A stretch of DNA of 64,000 bases from Fragilariopsis cylindrus CCMP1102. Lineage: Eukaryota > Bacillariophyta > Bacillariophyceae > Bacillariales > Bacillariaceae. The DNA lies in the NCBI GenBank assembly GCA_900095095.1, contig FMBT01000434.1:1-64000 (forward strand). Direction: 5' to 3'. The position numbers were made by a program, and so were the translations under genes. Under the pieces are notes generated by a model that was not told where the DNA came from, made no database searches, and saw only the letters and a program-made list of their open reading frames with translations. Of this stretch, positions 12,074 through 22,290 are shown one piece after another; within the stretch, counting starts at the first letter, position 1; each line of letters opens with the position of its first letter.

Positions 12074-12657
12074 ACAACAAATATCGAGAGGACTTCAATT
12101 TTCTTCTTTCATTATAGATTGGAATTTGCCTAGGTTTGATTCAGCATCAACTACTATAGGCTACAACTTTTATGCAGGTACTAGAATACGTAGGAACCGT
12201 TTAAATCGTACGAGTATCCAGCCGACTATCATCTTCTCCGAAAGAAGACCCGTGTGTTAATCAGTATTTTGTTCTATCCACACATAAGACAGTAAATTGG
12301 ATTGCGCAAAAATCAATTCTTCGTGAGAGAGAAGTAAAAAGTGAAACGCTTGCCGGGGACAATTTTAATTAATTCAAACGAAGACTATAAGTTATTATGC
12401 TCTCGTTGGAACGTAACTATTCAAATACTACTATAATAATTGACAACTAAATTACTTTTACTATTGTGTTACTATTGTGTATTACGTAGGATACGATCAT
12501 ACTGAGTGGTATGATATTCATTATCCTGTGTGAGTGATTAACGAGAGAAATCTGGAACAACTCACCACTTGAAAATGCATAACTCACGTACGAACATATC
12601 GTATCGTATGAATATTTTTGCAGTACGTACGGTATCGATCCCCTCTGCGACTTGTAT
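12074..12657. other. Intergenic, nothing recognised
   Basis: Non-coding by eye. It holds the 3' flank of the reverse-strand gene ending at 12658 and a short direct repeat 'actattgtgttactattgtgt' near 12460-12480. Confidence 0.5.
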
Positions 12658-13695
12658 CTATCTAGCTAGAATATCCGCAGCAATCCTCCATTCCTTCAAC
12701 TCTCGTGGTGAAGGACGTCTACCAAGAAGAAACTCGTACTGTCCGGCATTCGTCTTTGCAAACTCGTTTTTTTTGCGTTGACAGAACTTCTTGTGAAGCG
12801 ACCAGTCTTGACGTTGATGATCCTTGCAACAATAGTACACCATCTTGCAACCTGCGCATTTCAAGAGACACTGTGAGGAGCGAGTCTTGTCCTGCACAAC
12901 ATGACAATAATGACAGGATTCCACTTTCTTCGTCGTGCCACCCAATTCCGTAAAATTCCCCGTTTTCTTCCCAGACGCAAGTTCGAGTATTTCTTTTTGT
13001 GCCGAACGGTTATTGGTCAATGCTGTTGCACCAGCATTTTTGACACCGACAGGTTTGACGAGAAGAATTTTGTAATCAGCAATTCCATACAAGCGTGTAG
13101 GTTCAAGCGTTCTAGTACACTTCTTGAAAGTATCTTCAATAGAATCATCCGGCGATACTACAATGCACGCAAGACCAAATAAATCCACCGTTGAGCAATT
13201 GCGCAATGGATGCCCATCCAGGTGCCGTTCGTACAAAAAGTTGAACATTCCTTTTACGTGACCTACCATCGAACGATGGATACCTTCCATTAGCAGTTCG
13301 TGACCACGAACTTCAGTAAACCCACATGTGTAAGCGAAGTATTTCCCTTTATCCCCGCATAAAGTTATTTTAATCCCATTCATCCTAGGAAGCTGGCCTC
13401 GAATCATTCGTCCGTAAGATGCGGGATATGGACGTACTTTCACGTGAGAGTTCATTTGCTTTGCCATCTTCTTTCGAGCCGCTACCCCATTGTTTTTGAT
13501 ATCCTCTAATCTTACGAAATTTGTGACACCGAACTCCTCCAAATACAACTTAAGTTCCACGTAAAATTCGTGCATTTGTTCTAAAGAACACGCTAAAAGA
13601 GCATCTTTCAACGCATCCTGATGCCGATGAGGATTAAGACGTGCCACGTAAAATTCGTGCATTTGTTCTAAAGAACACTGATGAGGATCTACCAT
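12658..13695 (-). CDS. DUF4262 domain + MYND zinc-finger protein
   Basis: From the ATG at 13695 the protein has 345 residues (the frame extends upstream to 13806, but only through a non-ATG codon). The middle (about residues 105-190) resembles DUF4262: 'KYFAYTCGFTEVRGHELLM', a His-containing helix, then 'GHPLRN...LACIVV'. This domain is known mostly from bacteria. The C-terminus (about 262-306) is a MYND finger with Cys pairs 'CHYC' and 'CAGC', then 'YYCCKDHQRQDWSLHKKFC'; such fingers bind proline-rich partners. At the N-terminus 'CSLEQMHEFYV' occurs twice, 29 codons apart. The genomic basis is a near-identical 33-bp sequence at about 13560-13592 and 13647-13679, so this is a recent in-frame duplication. 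The enzymatic role is unknown. Confidence 0.8.
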   Translation of the reverse strand: MVDPHQCSLEQMHEFYVARLNPHRHQDALKDALLACSLEQMHEFYVELKLYLEEFGVTNFVRLEDIKNNGVAARKKMAKQMNSHVKVRPYPASYGRMIRGQLPRMNGIKITLCGDKGKYFAYTCGFTEVRGHELLMEGIHRSMVGHVKGMFNFLYERHLDGHPLRNCSTVDLFGLACIVVSPDDSIEDTFKKCTRTLEPTRLYGIADYKILLVKPVGVKNAGATALTNNRSAQKEILELASGKKTGNFTELGGTTKKVESCHYCHVVQDKTRSSQCLLKCAGCKMVYYCCKDHQRQDWSLHKKFCQRKKNEFAKTNAGQYEFLLGRRPSPRELKEWRIAADILAR

Positions 13696-13892
13696 TGTAT
13701 CCTGTATAATTAGTTGACGATGACAACCACAGCCACAACAAACAATAATTTTATGAGAAAAAGAGGAATGATACTCAAATGATGAAATAAAAATAATACC
13801 GTACAAAACTCATGTCTGATACCCACGGTTTTTCGCGGAACAATAATTAATAACAGTAATTCCTGCTCTTGGAATCTAAAAGCTCTTGCTTG

Positions 13893-14001
13893 AAGTTCTC
13901 TCCGCTATTTATTTACTTAATCATTTACTGAACTACTTGTATCAGTATGCAGTTTTTGACGTCACACTTCTTGTTCGCGAAAATCTCAACTTCAAATTGA
14001 A
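13893..14001 (+). repeat. Left inverted repeat, contains TGACGTCA
   Basis: This stretch pairs with the reverse complement of 17120-17286. Shared blocks include 'tctctccg', 'tatttattta', 'atgcagtttttgacgtcaca' and 'gcgaaaatc'. The palindrome TGACGTCA (a CRE-type bZIP site) is at 13958-13965. It could be the terminal repeat of the transposon-bearing island or a promoter segment shared by the two outward-reading genes it separates (12658-13695 and 17448-20573). Confidence 0.65.
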
Positions 14002-14064
14002 AGCTGTTATTGTTCAAAAAATGAACAAAGTTTCGTTGAAAAGGTAGGTTTTCTCGTAGCACCC

Positions 14065-14295
14065 TCCTTCCCATAATATATTAGATAATCATGCGTATTG
14101 TTGTGTTTGCATTGCTCCCCGTAATATAGATAGGATCCATTTGTTATATCACCCATTCCTTCCTGTATATATATATCAATAGGATCCATTTGTTGAATAA
14201 CTCATTCGTTGATTCACCCTTCCATTTGTTGATTCACCCATTCCTCCACATAATAGACTAGATTATCATGTATATTGTTGTGTTTGTATACTAGT
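14065..14295. repeat. Diverged ~173-bp tandem duplication
   Basis: 'cccataatatattagataat' at about 14071, followed by 'attgttgtgtttg', recurs as 'cacataatagactagattat' at about 14248, again followed by 'attgttgtgtttg'. 'aggatccatttgtt' also appears twice within it. No gene is seen. Confidence 0.5.
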
Positions 14296-14444
14296 TATTA
14301 ATCCAACTCCCAGTACCACGTCTGGAATTATTCATCTTCCTTCCAGATCTGATCAAATTTGTCATCAATTCCACCTGTAAAATATTCATAATCAGGATGA
14401 TTGACACTACCTTCTTGGACAAATAGTTCATATATTAAATCATC

Positions 14445-15360
14445 TCAGAGTAGTTTTTGTGGATTGTATTCATGTTCTGGTAGTAGTTCTCCATCCCTTT
14501 TGAATTCTGCCATCACATCCAGTGTGTCATTTCTGAGACTGTCTAATCCTCCTACCTCATTCAAACTTTCTATCACTTCAACACCACATGGTTCTGTAGA
14601 TTCCTCCCCATCTCTATATAACTGTGAACAACTACCTTTCGTACACCACAATGAAGAGATGCAGCTGCAAACCCATCCCCACCCTTCCATTCAATCACTG
14701 CATTCACCATTTGATGATGATGAACATGCAAACTAGCAATCTTTGCTCAATCATAAACCTCCGATCCTTTGAAGAATAACTTTGAATGATTCATGCAGCA
14801 ATTCACCACCTTTCATCCAGTTATTATCATTCGGGACAAATGCTGACATTGCAAATACCATAAACTTATCAATATGACTTTTATGATGAACTTTATGATC
14901 CACAGGGAAGCAACCAAAGGAAGGAACTAATTTCAGAAATCTCCTTCTTACAAGAAAAAAGAACCAAATTTCATCAGACTGAAGGGTGACAAACTGAACC
15001 TTATCTGCCACAACTCTTATCTCCATGCCATAGAATATCAAACATACGGGCCCATTTGTTTCGTCTCATTTGGTGCTGTGCATTAAGCATTGGTCGCATA
15101 CGGATAGTTTCATATTCAGATTCTGGCAAAGCCATGACATAAGTATGAATAGTATTTGGAGCAGCAATAGATACCTCAACCCTGGCAAGTTGACTTGAGA
15201 TCTCTCTCCATGTGACAGCCCCATTTGTCTTGAGAAGTACAGGTTTGCTATCCTCAGATGCAGTGGCAACCCAATTTTGAAGAGATTCAGGGCCTTGTCG
15301 ATATGGAATCTGATCCTGTACTGATAGCTCTACTACTAGGTATTTGTCTTGAAGATCTGC
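14445..15360 (-). mobile_element. Decayed Tc1/mariner (IS630-like) DNA transposase remnant
   Basis: Read in reverse, the fragments follow the order of a mariner-type transposase. First comes a helix-turn-helix-like part with 'VTWREISSQLARVEVSIAAP' and 'IHTYVMALPE'. Then 'RMRPMLNAQHQMRRNKWARM' matches the family's '..L....K..R..F' spacer. Then 'SDEIWFFFLVRRRF' matches the first catalytic Asp block (usually 'DEKWF'), and 'HKSHIDKFMVFAMSAF' matches the block after it. The coding is spread over several frames with stops, so it is inactive. A later fragment at 14445-14690 may be its C-terminus but is not diagnostic; the second catalytic Asp was not found. Confidence 0.6.
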
Positions 15361-15666
15361 CTCATTAAATGGTTCCGGAGGATGCAGCCTTCTCCATCAC
15401 TTGTAGTAGTCAGTAGCAGTATATACTTGCTTTCTTTTTGTTTCACAAGTGAAAACAGATTTACCAACATCAGTCCGTTCCTTTCTAGAGGCAGTCAATG
15501 TAGCATCAGCTAAAGTTTGTATATCAATATTGTTAAAATTGTAGACATAGATTTACCCCATGCATGTGCATGATCTGATAGCAAATTGGAATCCTTTTGT
15601 CTTGCTTGAAGTAAGGGCAGAACTGGTTATTTTAATTGTAGAAAAAAGTTGCTTTTTAGGTGATTT

Positions 15667-16118
15667 TTACTGACTGGTTGGTGTGGATGGAAGTTTCAAT
15701 GCTTTCTTCGCCTCCTGCCGCATCCATCCTGCTTCCTTTTTATCCTTCCCTTCTTTTAGATGCTTTAGTACTGGATGGGGACCTCCTATCGATGGTAGAT
15801 ATTCCTTGGTCACTATCTTTTGTGGTGGTAGTGATAATACTGCTGCTGTCAATACTCCTCTACTCCAAATTCAAAACAACGACAACAACCACTTCGAGTA
15901 GTAAAACCATCACCACCACCTTCTAATAGATCAAATGATTGAGCATGTAATCTTCCCTCATCAATGAAAGGAGAGAAATTGACAATACCAATAGAATTTT
16001 CAATTGACATCAACTTTTCTTCTGTATAAACTGCTGTAACAAAACCAACACAACCCTGACTTGATGGAGATGGATCAACGCTGATGTATGCTCCTGTAGA
16101 GTATATCTCCTGACTCAT
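15667..16118 (-). other. Open fragments upstream of the transposase remnant
   Basis: Two consecutive reverse frames (15849-16118 and 15667-15852) have no recognised domain. Their position just 5' of the transposase remnant, between the inverted repeats, suggests they belong to the same decayed island. 16119-16734 shows nothing recognisable. Confidence 0.3.
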
Positions 16119-16734
16119 ATGAGGAGGAGGCTTGATGTTGGGGCGTCAAAGCATGGTGTTGTTGTTGTTTCAGTCTTGAAAAGAAGCAAAAATATCTTCA
16201 CCTTCTGGGTTTTTTTCTTGGTCAAAAAATGGAGTTAGGAGCTCCCGCTTCGGGTCATATCTTGTGCTATTAATATCAAAGAGAGTACACCAAGTTCAAC
16301 CTTGATTAGAGCAATATTTGACCAGTTGGCTTCCAACAGTCCCAGCTTTGTAAAGAATTGATATGTTGGCTCTAAAGAAGAGGACTCTGAACCAGAAAAG
16401 GAGAGCAGCAGTAATATTTGAGGTGCTTGTTTGAATAAGTATGGTTCTGTTTCTATTGATTCAGTGAAAGTGGTCTAAAACGGAGCCACCATTGTCAAAT
16501 CTATTGTACGACGGAATAAAAAATGATGATAAAATAATAATAAAGCTTACAATGGAAGAAAAAAGAAAAAGCTTCCCTTGAACATTAAGCGGAAAATTTA
16601 CACCCAGTATTGCGTGCCGTGCAGATTAAATGTTGCCCAGAGGAAGTACTTGTATGCAGTAAATAATGATAAAAGAAAGTTGGAGTTCTCTTTGCTCCTG
16701 TAGAATTTTGACTGATCATATTAAGACTTTTAAG

Positions 16735-16955
16735 CTTGTAAGTAATTATTTGTACTCAAATGAAAAAATCACACACACATAATATCATTATTTATTTTAC
16801 AGGAAAACTATGTCACACACAACATGTGGAACAACATACTGTATGCACAAAAATCAAAGCAGAAAAATAGGTAGTGCGTTGCACATTGTTGATTGATGGG
16901 ATGGAGTGGCTGTATTTTCAATTTATGTAAAAGGGCAGAGTACAAGTGTTGTTGG
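16735..16955 (+). repeat. Copy of the mobile-element tail seen at 833-1075
   Basis: The shared path is 'aagcttgtaagtaatt', 'aatcacacaca', 'tatttattt.ac', 'acatgtg.aacaac', 'aggtagt.tgtt..cac/gcat', 'ttgattg.tgggatgg' and 'caatttatgta'. Orientation is the same as at 833-1075. It ties this island to the element at the left edge of the window. Confidence 0.65.
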
Positions 16956-17119
16956 TGACAGGGGAAAAATAACTATAAAAGAGGCGCCGCATGCAAAAAC
17001 ATTATAACAGCACCAAAGCAGTAAAAGCTCTAACTATAGGAATGGGTATTTCGTTGTTTACATACTGTTGTTATTCTTTTCTGAAAAGTTAAAAACACAC
17101 AAAACTAAATGTGTAATCA

Positions 17120-17286
17120 AGTTCAATTTAAAGTGTGATTGAGTTGATTTTCGCATAAATGTTTCTCTTTCTTTTTTTATTATTTACTGCATAAGTAGTT
17201 TTCAATAAATAAAATCAAATGAGGTGTGACGTCAAAAACTGCATACAAGTTGTTCAATAAATAAATAAATATCGGAGAGAAGTTCA
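17120..17286 (-). repeat. Right inverted repeat, contains TGACGTCA
   Basis: The reverse complement matches 13893-14001, with about 60 bp extra that look like a partial internal duplication ('tttattgaaaactacttatg' beside 'tttattgaacaacttgtatg'). TGACGTCA is at 17227-17234, about 215 bp before the ATG at 17448. I could not identify a target-site duplication. Confidence 0.65.
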
Positions 17287-17447
17287 ACATGAGAGTCATA
17301 ACTTCACCATTATTTCTCGCATACTGTACTTCGCTTTATTTGACTTCCATTATCATCAGCGACAAAAATATATCAGTGCAGCAACAGCAATACAGCAATA
17401 GCAATATAACAATAGCACACTAGAACAACCGTCAACGCTAAGTCTGT

Positions 17448-20400
17448 ATGATGACGACGTCGATGTCATCACCGTTACGAGCTACTGCTACTCCTGCCAA
17501 AAATGTCAACAGTCGTATTCTGCCTTCTTCGTCATCGTCAGTGCCATCTTCGCCACCATCGTCATCTTCGCCACAATCGTCGATATTGAGTACGTCACAG
17601 GTTCATTCAAAGAAGTATACTTTCCCATACAAATTATATGATCTCTTGGTGGACAACACGTCGTCGACTGGAGATGCTTCGTCTCAAGATGTTGTTTCGT
17701 GGTCATCCGATGGGAAAGTTTTCGTTATTAATAACCACAAACGATTTGCTTCTGAGTTATTACCAAAGTACTTCGGTCACAATACTATCAGAAGTTTCGA
17801 ACGTCAAATTCAGTACTGGTCATTCGAAATGGTGTATTCCCCGAATATTAACAACAAATCTTTTGGAGGAAGATCATGGAAACATCCTTTCTTTGAAATG
17901 GGTCGACGAGATTTACTCAAGCACATTGTCTGCACAGAACTGAAAAGTGAAGCTTCCAAGGCAATTCGAGATCTTAAAAAAGGAACAATGGACTGCGACA
18001 ACAATAATGACGGGTGTAACATTAGTAGTAGTAGCGTCTCCGCTGTGAATGTGAATGTGAATGCGAATGCGAATGCGCATGCGAATGGATATTGCATCAA
18101 TAACAATAATGCTATGAATAATGATAATAGTTGTTTATGCTATGGTGAAGAAAAAGAATGTAAATATCTTCATGCCGTAGAAGAACTTAGAAGAAAAGCA
18201 ACAGCCGAAGAAGTAGAGGAAAAGGCAGCAGCGAGAACTTTTAATATTCAAATCCCGACAGTATTGGCTTCATCGCCTTCGATGATCAATCAAGGAATAT
18301 TCTCGCAACTGCATTCCTCGTCATCATTATCAGTCCACACGAAAATAGCTCGAGAACTACAAACAAAATTAGCCATCATCAATGAACAACTGGATATTGT
18401 CTCAAAAAAAGCTCGGGATGCAACGACGGTGACTCTGCAGCAAAAATACAAGGGACTACGCGCATCGTTTGATTTTTCCTTTCTCGACGCTACGAAACAG
18501 AAACTGCAGCAGCAGCAGCAGCAGGAGAAGGAGGAGATCACAGTCGTTCATCCATTATCTGTTAATACAGGTACATCAAAGTCTTCGGCGAAGGTACAAT
18601 CGTTACCACAAGAGGCGGTTGTGTTAATTAATGATGATATTGTCGTCGGATCTGCTTCCAATTGTGCATCGCAATCACAACTTCAAACGATGATATCGCA
18701 ACCCAATATTGTATCACAACTCAATACCAAAACGAATTCATCTCGAAAACAATCTTCGTTTTCGACTGCAGCATCGAGTCAAAATGGAGCAAACGATGAT
18801 ACATATAGTGCGGCTGCTAATCACCTCATCGACCCACCTGTATCATTGGAAAGGGGGTTGGCTGAGACAAGTTTTAGTCACACCACCCCATCGGTAAGTT
18901 CCCAGCAAGCGTCCTCTTTATTTTATACCTACTAATTTATTACACCGCTCACCTCATCAGCTTGCATTGATCAAAAATTATAAAAACTCTAGCAGCAGCA
19001 GCAGCAGCAGCAGCGATTTTCGTCGAAGTTAGCTTTATTATCGTCAGCAACTAAAAAACACCCACCTATATCATCGGAAAGGCGGTTCGTTAGGACAAGT
19101 TTGTCTTCGTCTCCTCCGCCTAATCTGTCTATTCGGGGGAGATTTAAATTGCATTCGCACGACGTTATACTAAACTGGGATAAATTTAATCATAGTGGAA
19201 ATGAATGGTACCGTCAATTGATTGAAAAGGAGCGATCGTCTACCGACGATAAGAAGCCGGTGACCGCAAAAGCTATTGTTCAAGCTGTTCATCAACGAGT
19301 ACCGCACGGAAGATTCCTCAAGTTATCGCTACCATCAAATTACTGGACAGTGGTTCCGAATGAGGAAGCCATTACCAAGACGTTACAAGCGTTACACGAG
19401 CCAAGTCCATATCAACAGGTGCCATCAATACGGTGTAACAAAAGAAGCGTCCGTAATGGAGATGATGGTAACAACCGCGAAGCAATAGATAAGAATATCC
19501 CTCCTATGAAAAAGAGATGTGTTCACGAAGTAACGGCATCTTCAGAACAAAGAAAACTATCGAATCCGTGTCCTCAAGAGACGACGGAAATCGTTCACCA
19601 TGGGATCGGTGTCGAGAACAAAATTTCTTACTATACATTTGAGGACCGATTGACACAGCTTGCTGATTACAAGCAAAATAATGGCGACTGCAATGTTCCT
19701 CAAAACTTTGAAGAATACGGAAACCTCGGTTGTTGGGTTTCCAACCAGAGAAGTCATTACAGGAAATACAAAGAAAGCAAAAAGAGCTCGATGACGAAAC
19801 AACGAATTCGTGCATTGGAAAAGCTTGATTTTGAATGGAAATTGTATCTTACTTTTGAGGAGCGATTGTCACAGCTTGCTGATTACAAGCAAAAGAATGG
19901 CGACTGTAATGTTCCTAGTAGTACTAAAGAATACGGAAACCTCGGTTGTTACGTTAATAGACAGAGAAAAGAATACAAGAAATATAAAGAAAGCAAAAAG
20001 AGCTCGATGACCGAAGTCCGAATTCGTGCATTAGAAAAGCTTGGTTTTAAATGGCACATTTCTCAGTCACTGGAGGAAATAAGACCCATTCCTGAGGGCC
20101 TTTCGTTGCTAAATGAAGTTGCAGTAGTTGGTGCCGACAAAGAACAGCAAACTGAACACGACGATGAAGATCAGCTGTTCAGAGAGAAGAATACCAGCAG
20201 CAGCAGCAGCAAGAACAAGAGCAACATCAACGACGACGATGACGACGATAGTGATAGTAATGTTCTTGGCGCCAACGAAGTTGCAGCTGTAGCTATCCCC
20301 CTTCCTATCCTAGAGCTTCCTCCTGTAGAAACCGTAATTTCTTTCGACGACGAACAACAAACTGAACATAAAGATGATGATCTGCTGCTCGGAAGAAACA

Positions 20401-20573
20401 AGACCAGTAGCAACAACAGCGAGTACGGTGACGGTAGCGATAATAGAGTCGGTGGTTACAGTCGTTACCGTACAGAAGAAGGCGACCGCAATGACAATGA
20501 GGATTGTGGTGGCTGGCGTGATCTTGGTGATGAATACTACGACACGGATGACGATGATTGTTTGGTCTTTTAG
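17448..20573 (+). CDS. HSF-type DNA-binding domain + DUF6824 + two helicase-associated (HA) domains
   Basis: ATG 17448. An HSF-type domain spans about residues 55-161: 'FPYKLYDLLVD', 'VVSWSSDGKVFVIN', 'FASELLPKYFGHNTIRSFER' and the closing 'GRRDLLKHI'. A coiled-coil-like stretch follows ('ELQTKLAIINEQLDIVSKKA'). A 99-bp intron (18894-18992, GTAAGT...CTCTAG, phase 0) joins this to a frame that begins with a Gln run. Next comes a DUF6824 domain (about 19140-19410: 'HDVILNWDKFNHSGNEWYR', 'VPHGRFLKLS', 'ITKTLQALHE'). Two tandem HA domains follow (about 19626-19846 and 19847-20061: 'F..RL.QLADYKQ.NGDCNVP', 'YGNLGC', 'RIRALEKL.F.W'). An acidic tail ends the protein. The total is about 1008 residues. 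It is probably a nuclear regulator. 'PPVSLERGLAETSF' before the intron and 'PPISSERRFVRTSL' after it look like a duplication spanning the intron. Confidence 0.75.
18894..18992 (+). other. Intron of the HSF/DUF6824/HA gene
   Basis: A GTAAGT donor and 'aactctag' acceptor span 99 bp. Both flanking frames are open and in phase 0. Without splicing the first frame stops at 18935. Confidence 0.65.
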
Positions 20574-21013
20574 AGACGAAGAAGAGAATCTACGAAGGAA
20601 GGAGGAGGGAAATAGATGAAACGTGCGAATCCATCGATCGACTAACGTATGAGGGGGGGGGGGGGGGGGGGACGTTTAATGCAGACGGAAAAGAAAACGA
20701 AGAATACAAAATTTACGACTGCTATTTTAAATTGTATTATAAGTAGTCTATATTATATCGAGACACAATGAAACGATTACATTGTAATTTGATTATTAGC
20801 TAATACATGATACCATTAGAGATGTCGTCGTATAGAATCGCTAAGGATAGGTTGGTTCGTTTGTTCGGTGTGCGATTGATTCGTTATCGAATGGAAGCGT
20901 GACGAACAATGTAACGAGAGTTTAGAGTCACCCATTTTCTTCTTTTTTTTCAAATTGAATTCATTCATTACTGTTGGCATTGCTATATTATATATCCTAT
21001 CTTAGATTTTTGA
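20574..21013. other. Intergenic between convergent genes, G19 run
   Basis: It contains an uninterrupted run of 19 G at 20653-20671 in the 3' flank of the HSF/HA gene. Nothing else is recognised. Confidence 0.6.
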
Positions 21014-22290
21014 TTAATTGTTATATTCCTCCCCAAGAGCGGAGGCAGCAGCCTTATCCATGACCCATGTAGCACTCTCACGTAATCCAACCGCTGGGAA
21101 AGTTTGTAGTGTTTCATCTGTGGAACTAACAGCTCTTTTCATACCAGCTGATTTTCCTTGTGGATATTTATCAGAGACACCACAGGCAGCAACCACTATT
21201 TGTCTTGCATTTTGCATGACGGGTAAACTTAATGTGATTGATGGCGGTTCTTTCATTTCTACTGGTAATACCCATGGACAGAATGATGTTGTACTACCAT
21301 CCGATGATCCGACTAATACCTCCTCACGATTCGGATATAAGGATCCAATATGTCCATCATCACCGACACCAATTAATGCTAAATCAAAAATTGGTAATCC
21401 TGTCGTCGTATCTATTGGTAATTTATCCGTACTCAATAACTTTAATTTTGTTTCATACGATGTTGCTTCCTGTATTCCATTCTTAGTTCCATCCATCACG
21501 ATGACATTCAGACCATCATCGATCTCATCATCATCATAATCTTCTACACCCCAAGAATCTAAGAAGAGTTGTTTTGCTTTGGCATGTGTTGCTAATTCAA
21601 TATCATTCATGGGAACACATTTATGATTTACATAGGCAATTATTGTCTTTGTCGTCCATTCATTTTTGTTTGGAATATCACCGGATAACATTTTTTAATA
21701 TCGAACCACCGGGAATCGCTAATGCAAAATAACCACGTTCCTCAATAGCTTTTTTGGCTGCCTCCGTCACGATATCACGAATTGCCTGACCTGGTTTATT
21801 ATAATTATTATTATGGAAATACATACATACATACATATATCATTGGAATGTTAATGAAATACAATATAGAAAATGATTAGAAAAAAGTGTTCATTATTCT
21901 TGATAATGAAAATAATACAGACGGAGACGGAGACAAAACAAAAATAAATCTACTACAGTATGATTCAATTCAATTCAAGCACACAGTTATTATACAACAG
22001 TAAATGGGCGTAGTATGTATTTGTAGCTTACCAACTGCTTCCGCATCCTCCAATACAATAACTTTGTCGACAGGAACTGCAGGAGGAGAGGAAAGTGCGG
22101 ACATCATTGTCATGCTAGTAGATCGATCATTGCGAATAATATTCTTATGATGATGGGTATGTGGTTGGTGTTGTGGTGGTTGTTGTTGTTTTAAAATAAA
22201 AGATGCAGATTCATCGACAAGGAGAGTAATAGTAACAACTGCCATACTAATGATCGCGATAACGATTTGTTTCATGATAATTATCGCCAT
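21014..22290 (-). CDS. PGL: 6-phosphogluconolactonase, probably plastid-targeted
   Basis: This enzyme hydrolyses 6-phosphogluconolactone in the oxidative pentose phosphate pathway. Diagnostic blocks are 'FALAIPGGSILK', 'YVNHKCVPMND', 'LIGVGDDGHIGSLYPN' (the substrate loop) and 'PPSITLSLPVMQNA'. The ATG at 22290 (or the next one, five codons on) starts a hydrophobic signal peptide followed by 'ESASFIL', close to the diatom plastid ASAF motif, which implies entry into the plastid. A 241-bp intron (21791-22031, GTAAGC...CCAG) joins 'EDAEAVG' to 'QAIRDIV'. Near 21696 a run of six A (coding strand) puts 'GGSILK' and 'MLSGDIP' in different frames. One base less makes 344 continuous residues, so I treat this as one gene with a probable consensus error. 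Confidence 0.8.

Noticed and set aside
19101-20573. Independent HA-domain gene starting at 19101
   Set aside because: The codon there is TTG. The open frame continues upstream to a good splice acceptor that is in phase with the HSF exon.
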